Origin: Amycolatopsis sp. NBC_01488
GTDB taxonomy: Bacteria > Actinomycetota > Actinomycetes > Mycobacteriales > Pseudonocardiaceae
Assembly: GCF_036227105.1 (NCBI RefSeq)
Contig: NZ_CP109434.1
Span: 873,001-937,000, forward strand
Direction of reading: 5' to 3'
Length of the DNA: 64,000 nucleotides
Numbering within the stretch: the stretch's first letter is position 1; every line of letters starts with the position of its first letter. Below the pieces are notes generated by a model, which worked only from the letters and a program-made list of their open reading frames with translations, had not been told where the DNA came from and searched no databases. A program made the position numbers and the translations under genes. Shown one piece after another: positions 32,399 to 40,653 of this stretch.

Positions 32399-33504
32399 CC
32401 GGGCGGCCGAAGGTGGTGCGCACCATCGGGTTCCTCATCGGGAGCCTGCCGGTGCGGATCGCCACCTTCGTGGTCGTGCTGGTCACCATGCTGCTCGGGA
32501 TCGCCACCACCATGCTGTGGGTCGGCATCCCGATCCTGATCACGGCCACGTCGATGGTCCAGGGCTTCGCCGACTTCGAACGCCGCTGGGTGCGCACCAT
32601 GCTCGGCGTCGACGTCCCGCCGCCGCGGCGCCGCGAACACGGCCCCGGGCTGCTGCAGACGTGGCAGGTCCGGCTGGTGGACCAGGCCACCTGGCGCGAG
32701 GTGAACTACGTGCTGCTCGCGTTCCCGCTGGGCATCGTCGAGTTCGTCGCCGGGATCGTCTCGGTCGCCGTGCCGCCGTTCGGGATCTTCGTGGCGCCGC
32801 GGATCGGCGCGATGCACGCCGCGCTGACGGCGTCGATGCTGGGGCCGGACCGGACGCAGCAGCTCGAAGCCCGCACGCGGCAGCTGACGGACTCGCGCGC
32901 CCGCGGCGTCGATGCCGTGGAGGCCGAACGCCGGCGCATCGAACGCGACCTGCACGACGGCGCGCAGCAGCGGCTGGTGGCCGTCGCGATGAGCCTGGGC
33001 CGCGCGCAGCTGAAGCTCGACCTGGATGACCCCGCCGCTGTGCGCGAGCTGATCGGCGCGGCGCACGCGGACGCCAAGCTCGCGGTGTCCGAGCTGCGCG
33101 ACCTCGCCCGCGGGATCTACCCGCCGGTGCTGCAGGACCGCGGCCTCGACGCGGCGCTGTCGTCGCTGACCGCGCGGATGCCGATCCCGGTCGACGTCGA
33201 GGTGAGCGTCGACCCGCGCCCGCCCGCGCCGGTCGAGACCACGACGTACTTCATCGTCAGCGAGACGCTGACGAACATCACGAAGCACGCGGGCGCCGAC
33301 CGCGCATCGGTGCGCGTGACCCGCGACGACGAGACCGTGGTCGTCGAGATCGTCGACAACGGTCACGGCGGCGCCGACGTCCGCCCCGGTGGCGGCCTGG
33401 CCGGCCTCGCCGACCGGGCCGCGACCATCGACGGCGTGCTCACCGTGGTCAGCCCGGTGGGCGGCCCCACGGTGGTGCGCGCCGACCTGCCCGTCCGCTG
33501 GTGA
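32389..33504 (+). CDS. Sensor histidine kinase, NarL-type two-component system
   Basis: This membrane histidine kinase has 371 residues. Hydrophobic segments near 24-60 and 105-150 form a sensor module of the type common in actinomycete NarL-family kinases. The phospho-acceptor His lies near residue 189 in ERDLHDGAQQR (HisKA_3), and a HATPase_c domain follows with NITKHA and DNGHGG. It starts inside the glycosyltransferase gene (ATGCCGGTGA) and precedes its response regulator by 17 bp. The signal is unknown. It may respond to cell-envelope stress or to the product, and may be either a cluster regulator or a neighbouring system. Confidence 0.92.
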   Translation: MPVTGRPKVVRTIGFLIGSLPVRIATFVVVLVTMLLGIATTMLWVGIPILITATSMVQGFADFERRWVRTMLGVDVPPPRRREHGPGLLQTWQVRLVDQATWREVNYVLLAFPLGIVEFVAGIVSVAVPPFGIFVAPRIGAMHAALTASMLGPDRTQQLEARTRQLTDSRARGVDAVEAERRRIERDLHDGAQQRLVAVAMSLGRAQLKLDLDDPAAVRELIGAAHADAKLAVSELRDLARGIYPPVLQDRGLDAALSSLTARMPIPVDVEVSVDPRPPAPVETTTYFIVSETLTNITKHAGADRASVRVTRDDETVVVEIVDNGHGGADVRPGGGLAGLADRAATIDGVLTVVSPVGGPTVVRADLPVRW

Positions 33505-33521
33505 ACTCCCGGGAGAGCGAA

Positions 33522-34175
33522 ATGCGTGTCGTCATCGCCGAAGACTCGGTCCTGCTGCGGGCCGGCGTGCAGAGCCTGCTCGCCGACGTCGGCATCGAGA
33601 CCGCGGCCGCGGTGTCCAACGGCGACGACCTGCTGGTCGCCGTGCGCGAGCACCAGCCGGACCTCGTCATCGCCGACGTCCGGATGCCCCCGACGTTCAC
33701 CGACGAAGGCCTGCGCGCGGCGATCGCGGCGCGCAAGGAGGTGCCGGGCCTGCCGGTGCTGGTGGTGTCGCAGTACGTCGAGGGCAGCTACGCGGTCGAC
33801 CTGATCGCCGAGGGCACGTCCGGCGTGGGCTACCTGCTGAAGGAGCGCGTCGCCGACGTGGCGGACTTCCTGGAGGCGGTCCGCCGGGTGGCCGACGGCG
33901 GCTCGGCGATCGACCCGGACGTCGTCGCCCAGATGCTGTCCCGCAACCGCGACCCGCTCGAACGCCTGACGGCTCGCGAGACGGAGGTCCTCGGGCTGAT
34001 GGCCCAGGGACTGTCGAACGCGGCCATCGCGAAGGGCCTGGTCGTCACGCAGGGCGCGGTGGAGAACCACATCAGCAACATCTTCGCGAAGCTCGGCCTC
34101 GAAGCCAGCCGCGACCAGAACCGCCGCATCCGCGCGGTACTGACCTATTTGGACAGCACGACCGTCCGCACCTGA
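33522..34175 (+). CDS. NarL/LuxR-family response regulator
   Basis: This is the partner of the kinase just upstream, 217 residues from the ATG at 33522 with GGAG in front. The receiver domain has phospho-acceptor Asp52 in LVIADVRMPP and the Lys in YLLKERV. The C-terminal LuxR helix-turn-helix is LTARETEVLGLMAQGLSNAAI. Its stop codon lies one base before palindromic repeat copy 3. Its operator is not obvious; it does not resemble the dyad seen around the second two-component system at 54-56 kb. Confidence 0.93.
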   Translation: MRVVIAEDSVLLRAGVQSLLADVGIETAAAVSNGDDLLVAVREHQPDLVIADVRMPPTFTDEGLRAAIAARKEVPGLPVLVVSQYVEGSYAVDLIAEGTSGVGYLLKERVADVADFLEAVRRVADGGSAIDPDVVAQMLSRNRDPLERLTARETEVLGLMAQGLSNAAIAKGLVVTQGAVENHISNIFAKLGLEASRDQNRRIRAVLTYLDSTTVRT

Positions 34176-34176
34176 G

Positions 34177-34222
34177 GTCGTGAGTGAGAAACGGTGTTCC
34201 AACCCTGTTTCTCACTCACGAC
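34177..34222. repeat. 46-bp palindromic repeat, copy 3 (between convergent genes)
   Basis: This copy lies 2 bp after the response-regulator stop and 10 bp beyond the stop of the convergent accE gene. The outer arms are identical to copy 1; the inner part (GGTGTT / AACCCT) has a few mismatches. The placement fits a bidirectional terminator. Confidence 0.9.
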
Positions 34223-34231
34223 AACTTGCAC

Positions 34232-34411
34232 TCAGCGGCGGGTCCGCCAGCTCGTCGCCGGCTGGAACCGGGGCCGTTGCCGCGGGCGCGCGGTCTGGGG
34301 CTCGGTGGGCGCGGCGGGCTGGGCGCCGACCGCGGCCAGGACCGCGATCAGCACCGCCAGCTCGGTCTCGTCGGGCGCGCCGCGCAGGACCCGCACCACC
34401 GGCTCGCCCAT
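34232..34411 (-). CDS. accE: Acyl-CoA carboxylase epsilon subunit
   Basis: This small gene of 59 residues starts at 34411, its ATG overlapping the carboxyltransferase stop. The N-terminal MGEPVVRVLRGAPDETELAVL pattern matches the short epsilon subunits that hold actinomycete acyl-CoA carboxylases together (shown here as MGEPVVRVLRG then APDETELAVL). A Pro-rich middle and an RPRFQPATSWR basic tail follow. It should stabilise the alpha-beta complex. The alpha (biotin) subunit is not in the window and is probably the shared housekeeping one. Confidence 0.85.
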   Translation of the reverse strand: MGEPVVRVLRGAPDETELAVLIAVLAAVGAQPAAPTEPQTARPRQRPRFQPATSWRTRR

Positions 34412-35976
34412 CAGACCGGCGGGTTCCCGTGCTTGCGCGCCGGGAGGTCGGCGTGCTTGGTGCGGAGCATCGCGAGCGAGCGGATCAGCAGCTCCCGCGT
34501 CTCGCCCGGCTCGATCACGTCGTCCACGAGGCCGCGCTCGGCCGCGTAGTACGGGTGCATCAGCTCGGTGCGGTACTCCTTGATCTTCAGCGCGCGCACG
34601 GTTTCCGGGTCATCGGCGGCGTTGATCTCACGGCGGAAGATCACGTTCGCGGCGCCCTCGGCGCCCATCACGGCGATCTCGTTCGTCGGCCAGGCCAAGG
34701 AAACGTCGGTGCCGATGGAACGCGAGTCCATCACGATGTACGCGCCGCCGTAGGCCTTGCGCAGGATGAGCTGTACCCGCGGCACGGTGGCGTTGCAGTA
34801 GGCGTAGAGCAGTTTCGCGCCGTGCCGGATGATCCCGCCGTGTTCCTGATCGACGCCGGGCAGGAAGCCGGGGACGTCCACCAGCGTCACGAGCGGGATG
34901 TTGAACGCGTCGCACGTCTGCACGAACCGGGCGGCCTTCTCGCTCGCTTCGATGTCGAGCACCCCGGCGAGCACGGCGGGCTGGTTCGCGACGATCCCGA
35001 CGACGTGACCGTCCAGCCGGGCGAGCGCGCACACGACGTTGGTCGCCCAGCCCGCGTGCACCTGCAGGAACTCGCCGTCGTCGACGATCTCCGCGAGGAC
35101 GTCGCAGATGTCGTAGGCGCGGGCCGGGTCGGTGGGCACGACTTCGAGCAACCGGTCGGTGCGGCGGTCGGCCGGGTCGGCGGTGGGCACGTGCGGCGGA
35201 GCCTCGTTGTTGTTGGCCGGCAGCAGCGACAGCAGGTACCGGACGTCGGCCAGGCAGGTCGCCTCGTCGTCGTAGGCGAACGCGGCGACGCCCGAGGTCT
35301 CCGCGTGCACGTCGGCGCCGCCGAGGCCGTTCTGCGTGATCTCCTCGCCGGTGACCGCCTGCACGACGTCGGGGCCGGTGATGAACATCTGCGAGGTTTC
35401 GCGGACCATGAAGACGAAGTCGGTCAACGCGGGCGAGTACGCCGCGCCGCCCGCGCACGGGCCGAGCATCACGGAGATCTGCGGGATCACGCCGGAGCAG
35501 CGGGTGTTGCGCCGGAAGATGCCGCCGTAGCCGGCCAGCGCCGTGACGCCCTCCTGGATCCGGGCCCCGGCGCCGTCGTTGAGCGACACCAGCGGCGCGC
35601 CCGCGGCCTCGGCGAGGTCCATCACCTTGTGGATCTTCTGGGCGTGCGCCTCGCCGAGCGCGCCACCGAAGATGCGGAAGTCGTGGGCGTAGACGAAGAC
35701 CGTCCGGCCGTCGACGGTGCCCCAGCCGCAGACGACGCCGTCGGAGTGCGGGCGGCGCTGCTCCAGGCCGAACCCGGTGGCGCGGTGCCGTCTCAGGGCC
35801 TCCAGCTCGGTGAACGAGCCCCGGTCGAGGAGCAGCTCGATCCGTTCGTGCGCGGTCAGCTTGCCGCGGTCGTGCTGGCGCTGCGTGGCGGCGTCGTCGG
35901 GCCCGCGACGCGCGGCGTCCTTGATCTCCCGCAGTTCGGTGAGCCGGTTGGCGAACGCGACGGGTGCCTCAGGCAT
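34411..35976 (-). CDS. Acyl-CoA carboxylase beta (carboxyltransferase) subunit
   Basis: This is a biotin-dependent carboxyltransferase beta subunit of 521 residues, full length for the PccB/AccB family, ending in the usual KHGNPPV. The two crotonase-like halves carry NDGAGARIQEGV and the acyl-CoA site YGGAYIVMDSRSIG. The residue after AY, which is Asp in propionyl-specific PccB and Ile in AccB of Streptomyces coelicolor as I recall, is Ile here. That points to acetyl-CoA carboxylation, that is malonyl-CoA supply, which fits the four malonyl ATs. It is co-transcribed with the thioesterase (8-base overlap) and accE. Confidence 0.92.
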   Translation of the reverse strand: MPEAPVAFANRLTELREIKDAARRGPDDAATQRQHDRGKLTAHERIELLLDRGSFTELEALRRHRATGFGLEQRRPHSDGVVCGWGTVDGRTVFVYAHDFRIFGGALGEAHAQKIHKVMDLAEAAGAPLVSLNDGAGARIQEGVTALAGYGGIFRRNTRCSGVIPQISVMLGPCAGGAAYSPALTDFVFMVRETSQMFITGPDVVQAVTGEEITQNGLGGADVHAETSGVAAFAYDDEATCLADVRYLLSLLPANNNEAPPHVPTADPADRRTDRLLEVVPTDPARAYDICDVLAEIVDDGEFLQVHAGWATNVVCALARLDGHVVGIVANQPAVLAGVLDIEASEKAARFVQTCDAFNIPLVTLVDVPGFLPGVDQEHGGIIRHGAKLLYAYCNATVPRVQLILRKAYGGAYIVMDSRSIGTDVSLAWPTNEIAVMGAEGAANVIFRREINAADDPETVRALKIKEYRTELMHPYYAAERGLVDDVIEPGETRELLIRSLAMLRTKHADLPARKHGNPPV

Positions 35977-36730
35977 GGACGGCTCCCAGCTCGTCGGCGA
36001 GCCGCCGCAGGATGACGTCCTGGTGGCGGGTGAGGAAGAAGTGCCCGCCGGCGAGTTCCACCAGCTCGAAGCTGCCGGCGGTGTGATCGGCCCAGGAGGC
36101 GACCTCGTCGACGGTGGCCATCGGGTCGTCGGTGCCGGTGAAGGCCACGATCGGCGCGTTCAGGGGCGCGCCCGGGGTGTACCGGTAGGTCTCGACGGCG
36201 CGATAGTCGTTGCGCACGACGGGCAGGATCATGCGGACGACGTCGTCGTCGCCGAGCAGGTCCGCGTCGGTGCCGCTCAGCCGCCGCAGCTCGGCGATGA
36301 CGCCCTCGTCGGTCCGGGTGTGCACGCTCTCGTCCCGCACCCGCGAGGGCGCGCGCCGCCCGGAGACGAACAGCGCGGCGACGTCTCTCCCGGCCCGCTC
36401 GAGCCGGCGGGCCGTTTCGTAGGCGACCATCGCGCCCATGCTGTGCCCGAAGAGGGCGAGCGGCCGGTCGGCGTGGTCATGCAGTAGTCCGGCGACCCGC
36501 TCGGCCAGCGCGTCGATGCTGGTCAGGAAGGGTTCGTGCCGCCGGTCCTGCCGCCCCGGGTACTGGACGGCGAGCACTTCGATGTCCGGGGCCAGCGCCT
36601 TCGCCACCGGGAAGTAGAACGGGGCCGAGCCGCCGGCGTGCGGCAGGCAGACCAGCCGCGCCTTCGCCTCGGGTGCCGCGGCGAACCGGCGGAACCAGTT
36701 CTCCCCGGCGTGGTCCAGGGGGGCGACCAT
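35969..36730 (-). CDS. Type II thioesterase (editing thioesterase)
   Basis: This is an alpha/beta-hydrolase thioesterase of 253 residues from the ATG at 36730. Ser97 in GHSMGA is the nucleophile and the catalytic His lies in the C-terminal GGHFFL. Such stand-alone enzymes remove stalled or wrongly decarboxylated acyl groups from PKS carrier domains; they do not release the product. It heads an operon with the carboxylase beta and epsilon genes and has tandem ACCCCTAA boxes 70-87 bp upstream, which ties it to the macrolactam cluster. A longer open frame upstream is an Arg/Ser-rich shadow of the next gene. Confidence 0.92.
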   Translation of the reverse strand: MVAPLDHAGENWFRRFAAAPEAKARLVCLPHAGGSAPFYFPVAKALAPDIEVLAVQYPGRQDRRHEPFLTSIDALAERVAGLLHDHADRPLALFGHSMGAMVAYETARRLERAGRDVAALFVSGRRAPSRVRDESVHTRTDEGVIAELRRLSGTDADLLGDDDVVRMILPVVRNDYRAVETYRYTPGAPLNAPIVAFTGTDDPMATVDEVASWADHTAGSFELVELAGGHFFLTRHQDVILRRLADELGAVHA

Positions 36731-36799
36731 GTCGTCCCACCGCCTTTCCTCTCGGAGGCTCCTCCCGGCCAAGCTAGCCAGCGCCGACGCGGGCCAACG

Positions 36800-36817
36800 A
36801 CCCCTAAGCCCCCCTAA
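36800..36817. promoter_or_regulatory. Tandem ACCCCTAA boxes upstream of the thioesterase-carboxylase operon
   Basis: ACCCCTAA (from 36800) and CCCCCTAA (from 36810) lie in direct repeat with a 10-bp period, the same geometry as at 26998. They mark the right-hand edge of the recurring box and so probably of the co-regulated cluster. Confidence 0.5.
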
Positions 36818-36872
36818 TGCCGCGGGTAAACGCCGCCGATCGGGGTAAGCGGGGTGACAGGAGGAACGCAGA

Positions 36873-37283
36873 GTGCGCGTGAGCTGGAGTGGAGCCGACC
36901 AGGCGGGATGGCACGTCCTGGACGTCGCCGGCGCCGACCGGACGGGCCTGAGCGCGGCCCGCAGGTGGGCCGAGGCCAAGCTCGGCAGGCTCCGCGAGAC
37001 AGACCTGGTCGACACGCTGATCGTGGTCGTAGAGCTGCTGGAGAACGCATACCTCCACGGCGGCGGCCCCCGGCAGCTGCGCATCCACCACGCACACAAC
37101 CCGTGCGAGGTGACGGTGGCGGTGGCCGACCACGGAGCAGGCGGAGAGCCAAAGCTGCGCGTCCCCGACCGCGGAGGCGGCCGAGGGTTGCTGCTGGTCG
37201 ACCAGATTTGCCTCGACTGGGGCGTGAGCCACCACGACGACGGGAAGCTGGTGTGGGCGCGGGTGGAGTGCGCGGAGGGGTAG
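36873..37283 (+). CDS. RsbW/anti-sigma-type ATP-binding regulator (HATPase_c_2)
   Basis: This small single-domain protein has 136 residues and starts at GTG 36873 behind a strong AGGAGG. The Bergerat ATP fold is visible as the N-box ELLENAYLHGGG (near 53-65), VADHGAGG and GGGRGLLLVDQI. Actinomycetes carry many such anti-sigma-factor-like serine kinases. No sigma factor or anti-anti-sigma gene is adjacent, so the partner is unknown. It is transcribed away from the thioesterase, and the gap between them holds the ACCCCTAA boxes. It may be the first gene outside the biosynthetic cluster. Confidence 0.8.
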   Translation: MRVSWSGADQAGWHVLDVAGADRTGLSAARRWAEAKLGRLRETDLVDTLIVVVELLENAYLHGGGPRQLRIHHAHNPCEVTVAVADHGAGGEPKLRVPDRGGGRGLLLVDQICLDWGVSHHDDGKLVWARVECAEG

Positions 37284-37624
37284 CGCGTGCGTCTGGCGGT
37301 GCGCCTTCCCAGCGTGGGCCAGCTGCTGGCTCCGGTCCTCTCGAGACGTGCATCGGACCTTTTACGGAGTACCGACGGCCGCCGCGGCTGCGCACCTGCC
37401 TATCCGGCGACATGAGCAGAGGCCCGGGGACGACAGTTGCGGAACTGTCCTTGCCGGGAAGGCGGCTACTGCCGCTTCAGCGGACCCGACGGCCGCGCGC
37501 CCACCCACGGCTCCCGACCGGCCTAGCCATTGGCAGGTAAGGATTCCGTTTCCGTGGAGTGCACGCAGCTCCCCTTGCGGCTCCCCGGGCACGGATCAAA
37601 ATTCAAGCGCCTACCTTCGACTGA
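37284..37624. other. Non-coding stretch without a recognisable gene
   Basis: There are only short open frames with no family resemblance, in-frame stops, and somewhat lower GC toward the right end. I see no tRNA, promoter or repeat that I can support. Together with the oxidase remnant that follows it looks like decayed sequence. Confidence 0.5.
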
Positions 37625-37822
37625 CAGGCCGACAACGCGCTGCTTGACAAGCTGTTGCCGGCCTCTCCGAACGCAGAACTCAAGCGAAGTCCGGAGTCGG
37701 CGAATGCGTTGACTGGCGCGGTTGTACGTCTCGCTCGGATAGCCGTTGCGGTCAAGAAAGCCCTCGATCCGCAGCACGTCCTCAACCCCAGCAAGGTCTT
37801 CCCCGCAGGGACGCCCGCATGA
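37625..37822 (+). pseudogene. Remnant of an FAD-linked oxidase, C-terminal end only
   Basis: The frame ending at TGA 37820-37822 reads AVKKALDPQHVLNPSKVFPAGTPA at its end (AVKKALDPQH then VLNPSKVF), which matches the closing LDPxGILNPGKVF of glycolate/D-lactate-type FAD-linked oxidases. No start codon or FAD-binding domain precedes it; an in-frame stop lies at 37622. Only about 65 residues remain, and only the last 35 look homologous. It is a broken gene next to palindromic repeat copy 4, suggesting a past rearrangement. Confidence 0.6.
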
Positions 37823-37852
37823 TCGTCCGCACCACCGCCTGAGCCGGGACCT

Positions 37853-37898
37853 GTCGTGAGTGAGAAACAGGGTTAGAACCCTGTTTCTCACTCACGAC
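37853..37898. repeat. 46-bp palindromic repeat, copy 4
   Basis: This copy is identical to copy 1, with perfect 22-bp arms around AG. It lies 8 bp beyond the stop of the minus-strand phosphoesterase gene and 31 bp after the oxidase remnant on the plus strand, again at converging 3' ends. Confidence 0.93.
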
Positions 37899-37905
37899 AT
37901 CTTGG

Positions 37906-40650
37906 TCAGCCGTCCGATTCCGCGGCCGGGAGGTAGGCACCCGGCACCTGCTCGGGCGCGAACACCTGGTTCTCACCCGGGTAGGGCAGCTGCCAGCCGT
38001 GCGTCTGGTACCACGTGAAGTGGTTCATCTGCGCGGGGTTGGCGTAGTCGGCGACCGCGCTCGGGCCGGTCAGCCGCTGGTGCGTCGTCCACTCCTGCCA
38101 CTGGGCCGCCACCTGCTTCTTGTCCGCGGGCACCGCCGACGACGGCACCGGGGCCGCTGCCGGGTCGGCCGGGGCCGGGGTGTCCGGCCCACAGGACGGC
38201 TGGGTCGCCAGGCCGCCCGTCAGGGACGTGCGGTTCGGCAGCGCGGTGAACGGCGTGTAGTCCGGCTTCGGGGTGAAGGCCGCACTCATCGGCGTCGCCG
38301 CGCTGTCCTTCTGGTTCATCGGCTTGACCCCGAGGATCTGCTCGATCGTCCGGATCATCGTGATCTGCGAGTAGTAGTGGCTGTCGACGACGCCGTGCTG
38401 GGCGTACGGGCTGATGATCTGCACCGGCGCCCGGTGGCCGTCGACGTGGTCGAGCCCGGCCTGGGAGTCGTCCTCGACGACGAAGATCGCCGAGTCCTTC
38501 CAGTACTGGCTGTGCGAGATCTCGTCGACGATCTTGCCGACGGCGAGGTCGTTGTCGGCGACCTGGGCGGCCGCGTTCGGCGGGCCGCCGGTGTGGTCGC
38601 TGGACAGCCAGAACATGTTCAGGTTGGCCGGGCCGTTCTTCTCGAAGTCGTTCTTCCAGATCTGGTACCGGTACTGGTCCGGCACCGACGTGTCGAACTT
38701 CGGGAAGCCCGGCACCGAGACGTTGTTCAGCGACGGGATCGGCGACGACGACACCAGCGGATAGGCCGTCGGCTGACCGGTGGCCGCCATGTTCTTGGCG
38801 TCGCAGTACAGGTTCTGCCAGCTCGCCGCGGCGGGCTTGGTCAGGAACTGCTGGAACTCGCCGAAGTCGCGGACCGACTTCCCGGCCGCCTGCGCGCCGG
38901 TCCAGAGGAACCCGCTGCTCTGGTGGCCGAGGGCGTCGTCCTCGGTGTCGTAGCTGCGCAGGTACTCACCGGCCGAGGACTCGGTGTACTCGGGGTTGTC
39001 GGCCTGCATCAGCCAGTTGTGGCCCTCGGCGGAGTTCGTGCCGATGTCGTAGGTGTTGTCGTACAGCCCGAACTGCTTCTCCAGCGCGTGCTGGTTCGGC
39101 GTCACGTTCTCGCCGAACTGCGTCACCGACGGGTCGCCGTTGCCGCGCGCGTCGTCCCCGAAGACCTGGTCGTAGGTCCGGTTCTCCTTGACCAGCAGGA
39201 AGACGTGCTTGATGGTCGACGGGTCGCCGAGCCGCGCCGGGACCGGGACGGCCTTGCGATGCCCGTTGTCCTGCGCCACCTGGACCGAGTTGTCCGTCCA
39301 GCCGTTCTGCTTGAAGACCTGGCCGGTGTAGCCGCGGATCGCGCGGTCGTCCGGCAGCCGGAACCTCTGCACGCTCGACGTCGTGTCGTGCGTGCCGTGC
39401 CCGGCGGCCGTGGTGGGCCGGCGGGCGTCGATGCCGCGGGTGTTGGAGACGACGACGTCCTTGCCGACCGTGGTGATCGCGGTCGGGAAGTAGTCCGTCG
39501 GCAGCAGGCCGACGTAGCTCACCGGCTCCTGCGCGCGGCTGTAGCGGTAGACGGCGACCGCGTTCGCGCGGCCGAGCGTGACCAGCAGGTGGCCGTCGTC
39601 GGTGAGGGTGACGCCGTCCGGCTCGTACCCGACCGAGGCCTGCGGCCACGGCTGGGTCGCGATGGTCTGGACGACCTTGTCGCGGCCGGTGTCGATGACC
39701 GAAACGGTGTTGCTCGCGGTGTTCGTGACGAACACCGCGCCGTTCTTGAAGTACACCGCGGTCGGGTGGAGGCCGACGTCGACGCTCTTCGGCGCGGCGG
39801 CCGCGTTCGCCAGGTCGATGACGCTGACCGTGCCGCTGGTGGTGGCGCCGGTGAACTGGCTGGCCGGCACCTGGGTGTCGTACGAGTTCAGCGTCGGCTC
39901 GCCGGGCTTGGCCGTGCGGCCGCCTTCGTTGCTGACGTACAGCTTGGTGCCGACGCGCACCAGGTCACGCGGCGCGTTGCCGGTGGCCCAGCTCTGCTTG
40001 ATCGCACCGGTCGCCGCGTCGAGGGCGACGACGCGGTTCTGGCCGTTGACGGCCGAGTACACGGTCGTGCCGTCGGGCGAGAACACGGCCTGGGCCACCA
40101 GCGCGTGCTTGGTGCCGTCCGCCGGGATCTTGACCGAGACCGGAGCCGCGACCGTGCCGTCCGGGTTCACCGTGAACTTGGTGTAGCCGTCGGTCTGCGC
40201 CAGCCACAGCGACTTGCCGTCCGGCGAGTACGACGGTCCTTCCTGGCCGACGTCGTTGCCGGCGATGCGCAGGTTCGCCGTCGCGGAGTTGCCGACCAGC
40301 TGCTGCACCTTCCAGCTCTTCAGGTCGACGATGGTCAGCGCGATCCCGCCGTCGGTGGTCAGCGCGGCGAGGTGGGCGCCGTCCGGGCTCACCGAGGACG
40401 CCATGATCTTGCCGTTGTTGACGACCAGCCGGTCGCCGATCGGCTTGAGGTACTGGTCGGCGGAGACGACCTGGCCGTTCTCGGTGACCTGGCCGACCTG
40501 GTCCTCGCCGAACTGCGCTGTCGACGCGACGCCGACACCGGTGCCGGTGGCGACGAGCACGAGCGTGGCGGAGCCGGCCGTCGCGTAGCGCAGCCGATGG
40601 CCGCCCAGCCGGCTTTTCCCGGCACGCCGTCTGCGGCGTGTTACCTGCAT
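37906..40650 (-). CDS. Secreted YncE-like beta-propeller / phosphoesterase fusion
   Basis: This exported protein has 914 residues. A basic N-terminus and hydrophobic segment near 22-42 make a signal peptide. Residues about 60-440 are a beta-propeller with repeated YSPDGKSLWLA, FSPDGTTVYSA and NTVSVIDTG blades (YVTN/YncE type). From about 480 a phosphoesterase/alkaline-phosphatase-like domain follows with KHVFLLVKENRTYDQVFGD, an EGHNWL motif and IFVVEDDSQ...DHVDGHRAP metal-site signatures. It probably hydrolyses a phosphate ester outside the membrane; the substrate is unknown. It starts 3 bp after the permease gene, so it belongs to the ABC operon, and is closed by palindromic repeat copy 4. 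Confidence 0.85.
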   Translation of the reverse strand: MQVTRRRRRAGKSRLGGHRLRYATAGSATLVLVATGTGVGVASTAQFGEDQVGQVTENGQVVSADQYLKPIGDRLVVNNGKIMASSVSPDGAHLAALTTDGGIALTIVDLKSWKVQQLVGNSATANLRIAGNDVGQEGPSYSPDGKSLWLAQTDGYTKFTVNPDGTVAAPVSVKIPADGTKHALVAQAVFSPDGTTVYSAVNGQNRVVALDAATGAIKQSWATGNAPRDLVRVGTKLYVSNEGGRTAKPGEPTLNSYDTQVPASQFTGATTSGTVSVIDLANAAAAPKSVDVGLHPTAVYFKNGAVFVTNTASNTVSVIDTGRDKVVQTIATQPWPQASVGYEPDGVTLTDDGHLLVTLGRANAVAVYRYSRAQEPVSYVGLLPTDYFPTAITTVGKDVVVSNTRGIDARRPTTAAGHGTHDTTSSVQRFRLPDDRAIRGYTGQVFKQNGWTDNSVQVAQDNGHRKAVPVPARLGDPSTIKHVFLLVKENRTYDQVFGDDARGNGDPSVTQFGENVTPNQHALEKQFGLYDNTYDIGTNSAEGHNWLMQADNPEYTESSAGEYLRSYDTEDDALGHQSSGFLWTGAQAAGKSVRDFGEFQQFLTKPAAASWQNLYCDAKNMAATGQPTAYPLVSSSPIPSLNNVSVPGFPKFDTSVPDQYRYQIWKNDFEKNGPANLNMFWLSSDHTGGPPNAAAQVADNDLAVGKIVDEISHSQYWKDSAIFVVEDDSQAGLDHVDGHRAPVQIISPYAQHGVVDSHYYSQITMIRTIEQILGVKPMNQKDSAATPMSAAFTPKPDYTPFTALPNRTSLTGGLATQPSCGPDTPAPADPAAAPVPSSAVPADKKQVAAQWQEWTTHQRLTGPSAVADYANPAQMNHFTWYQTHGWQLPYPGENQVFAPEQVPGAYLPAAESDG

Positions 40651-40653
40651 CGG

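Noticed and set aside
37284-37624. Possible tRNA or small RNA in the gene-free stretch
   Set aside because: No T-loop consensus or cloverleaf could be placed by eye.
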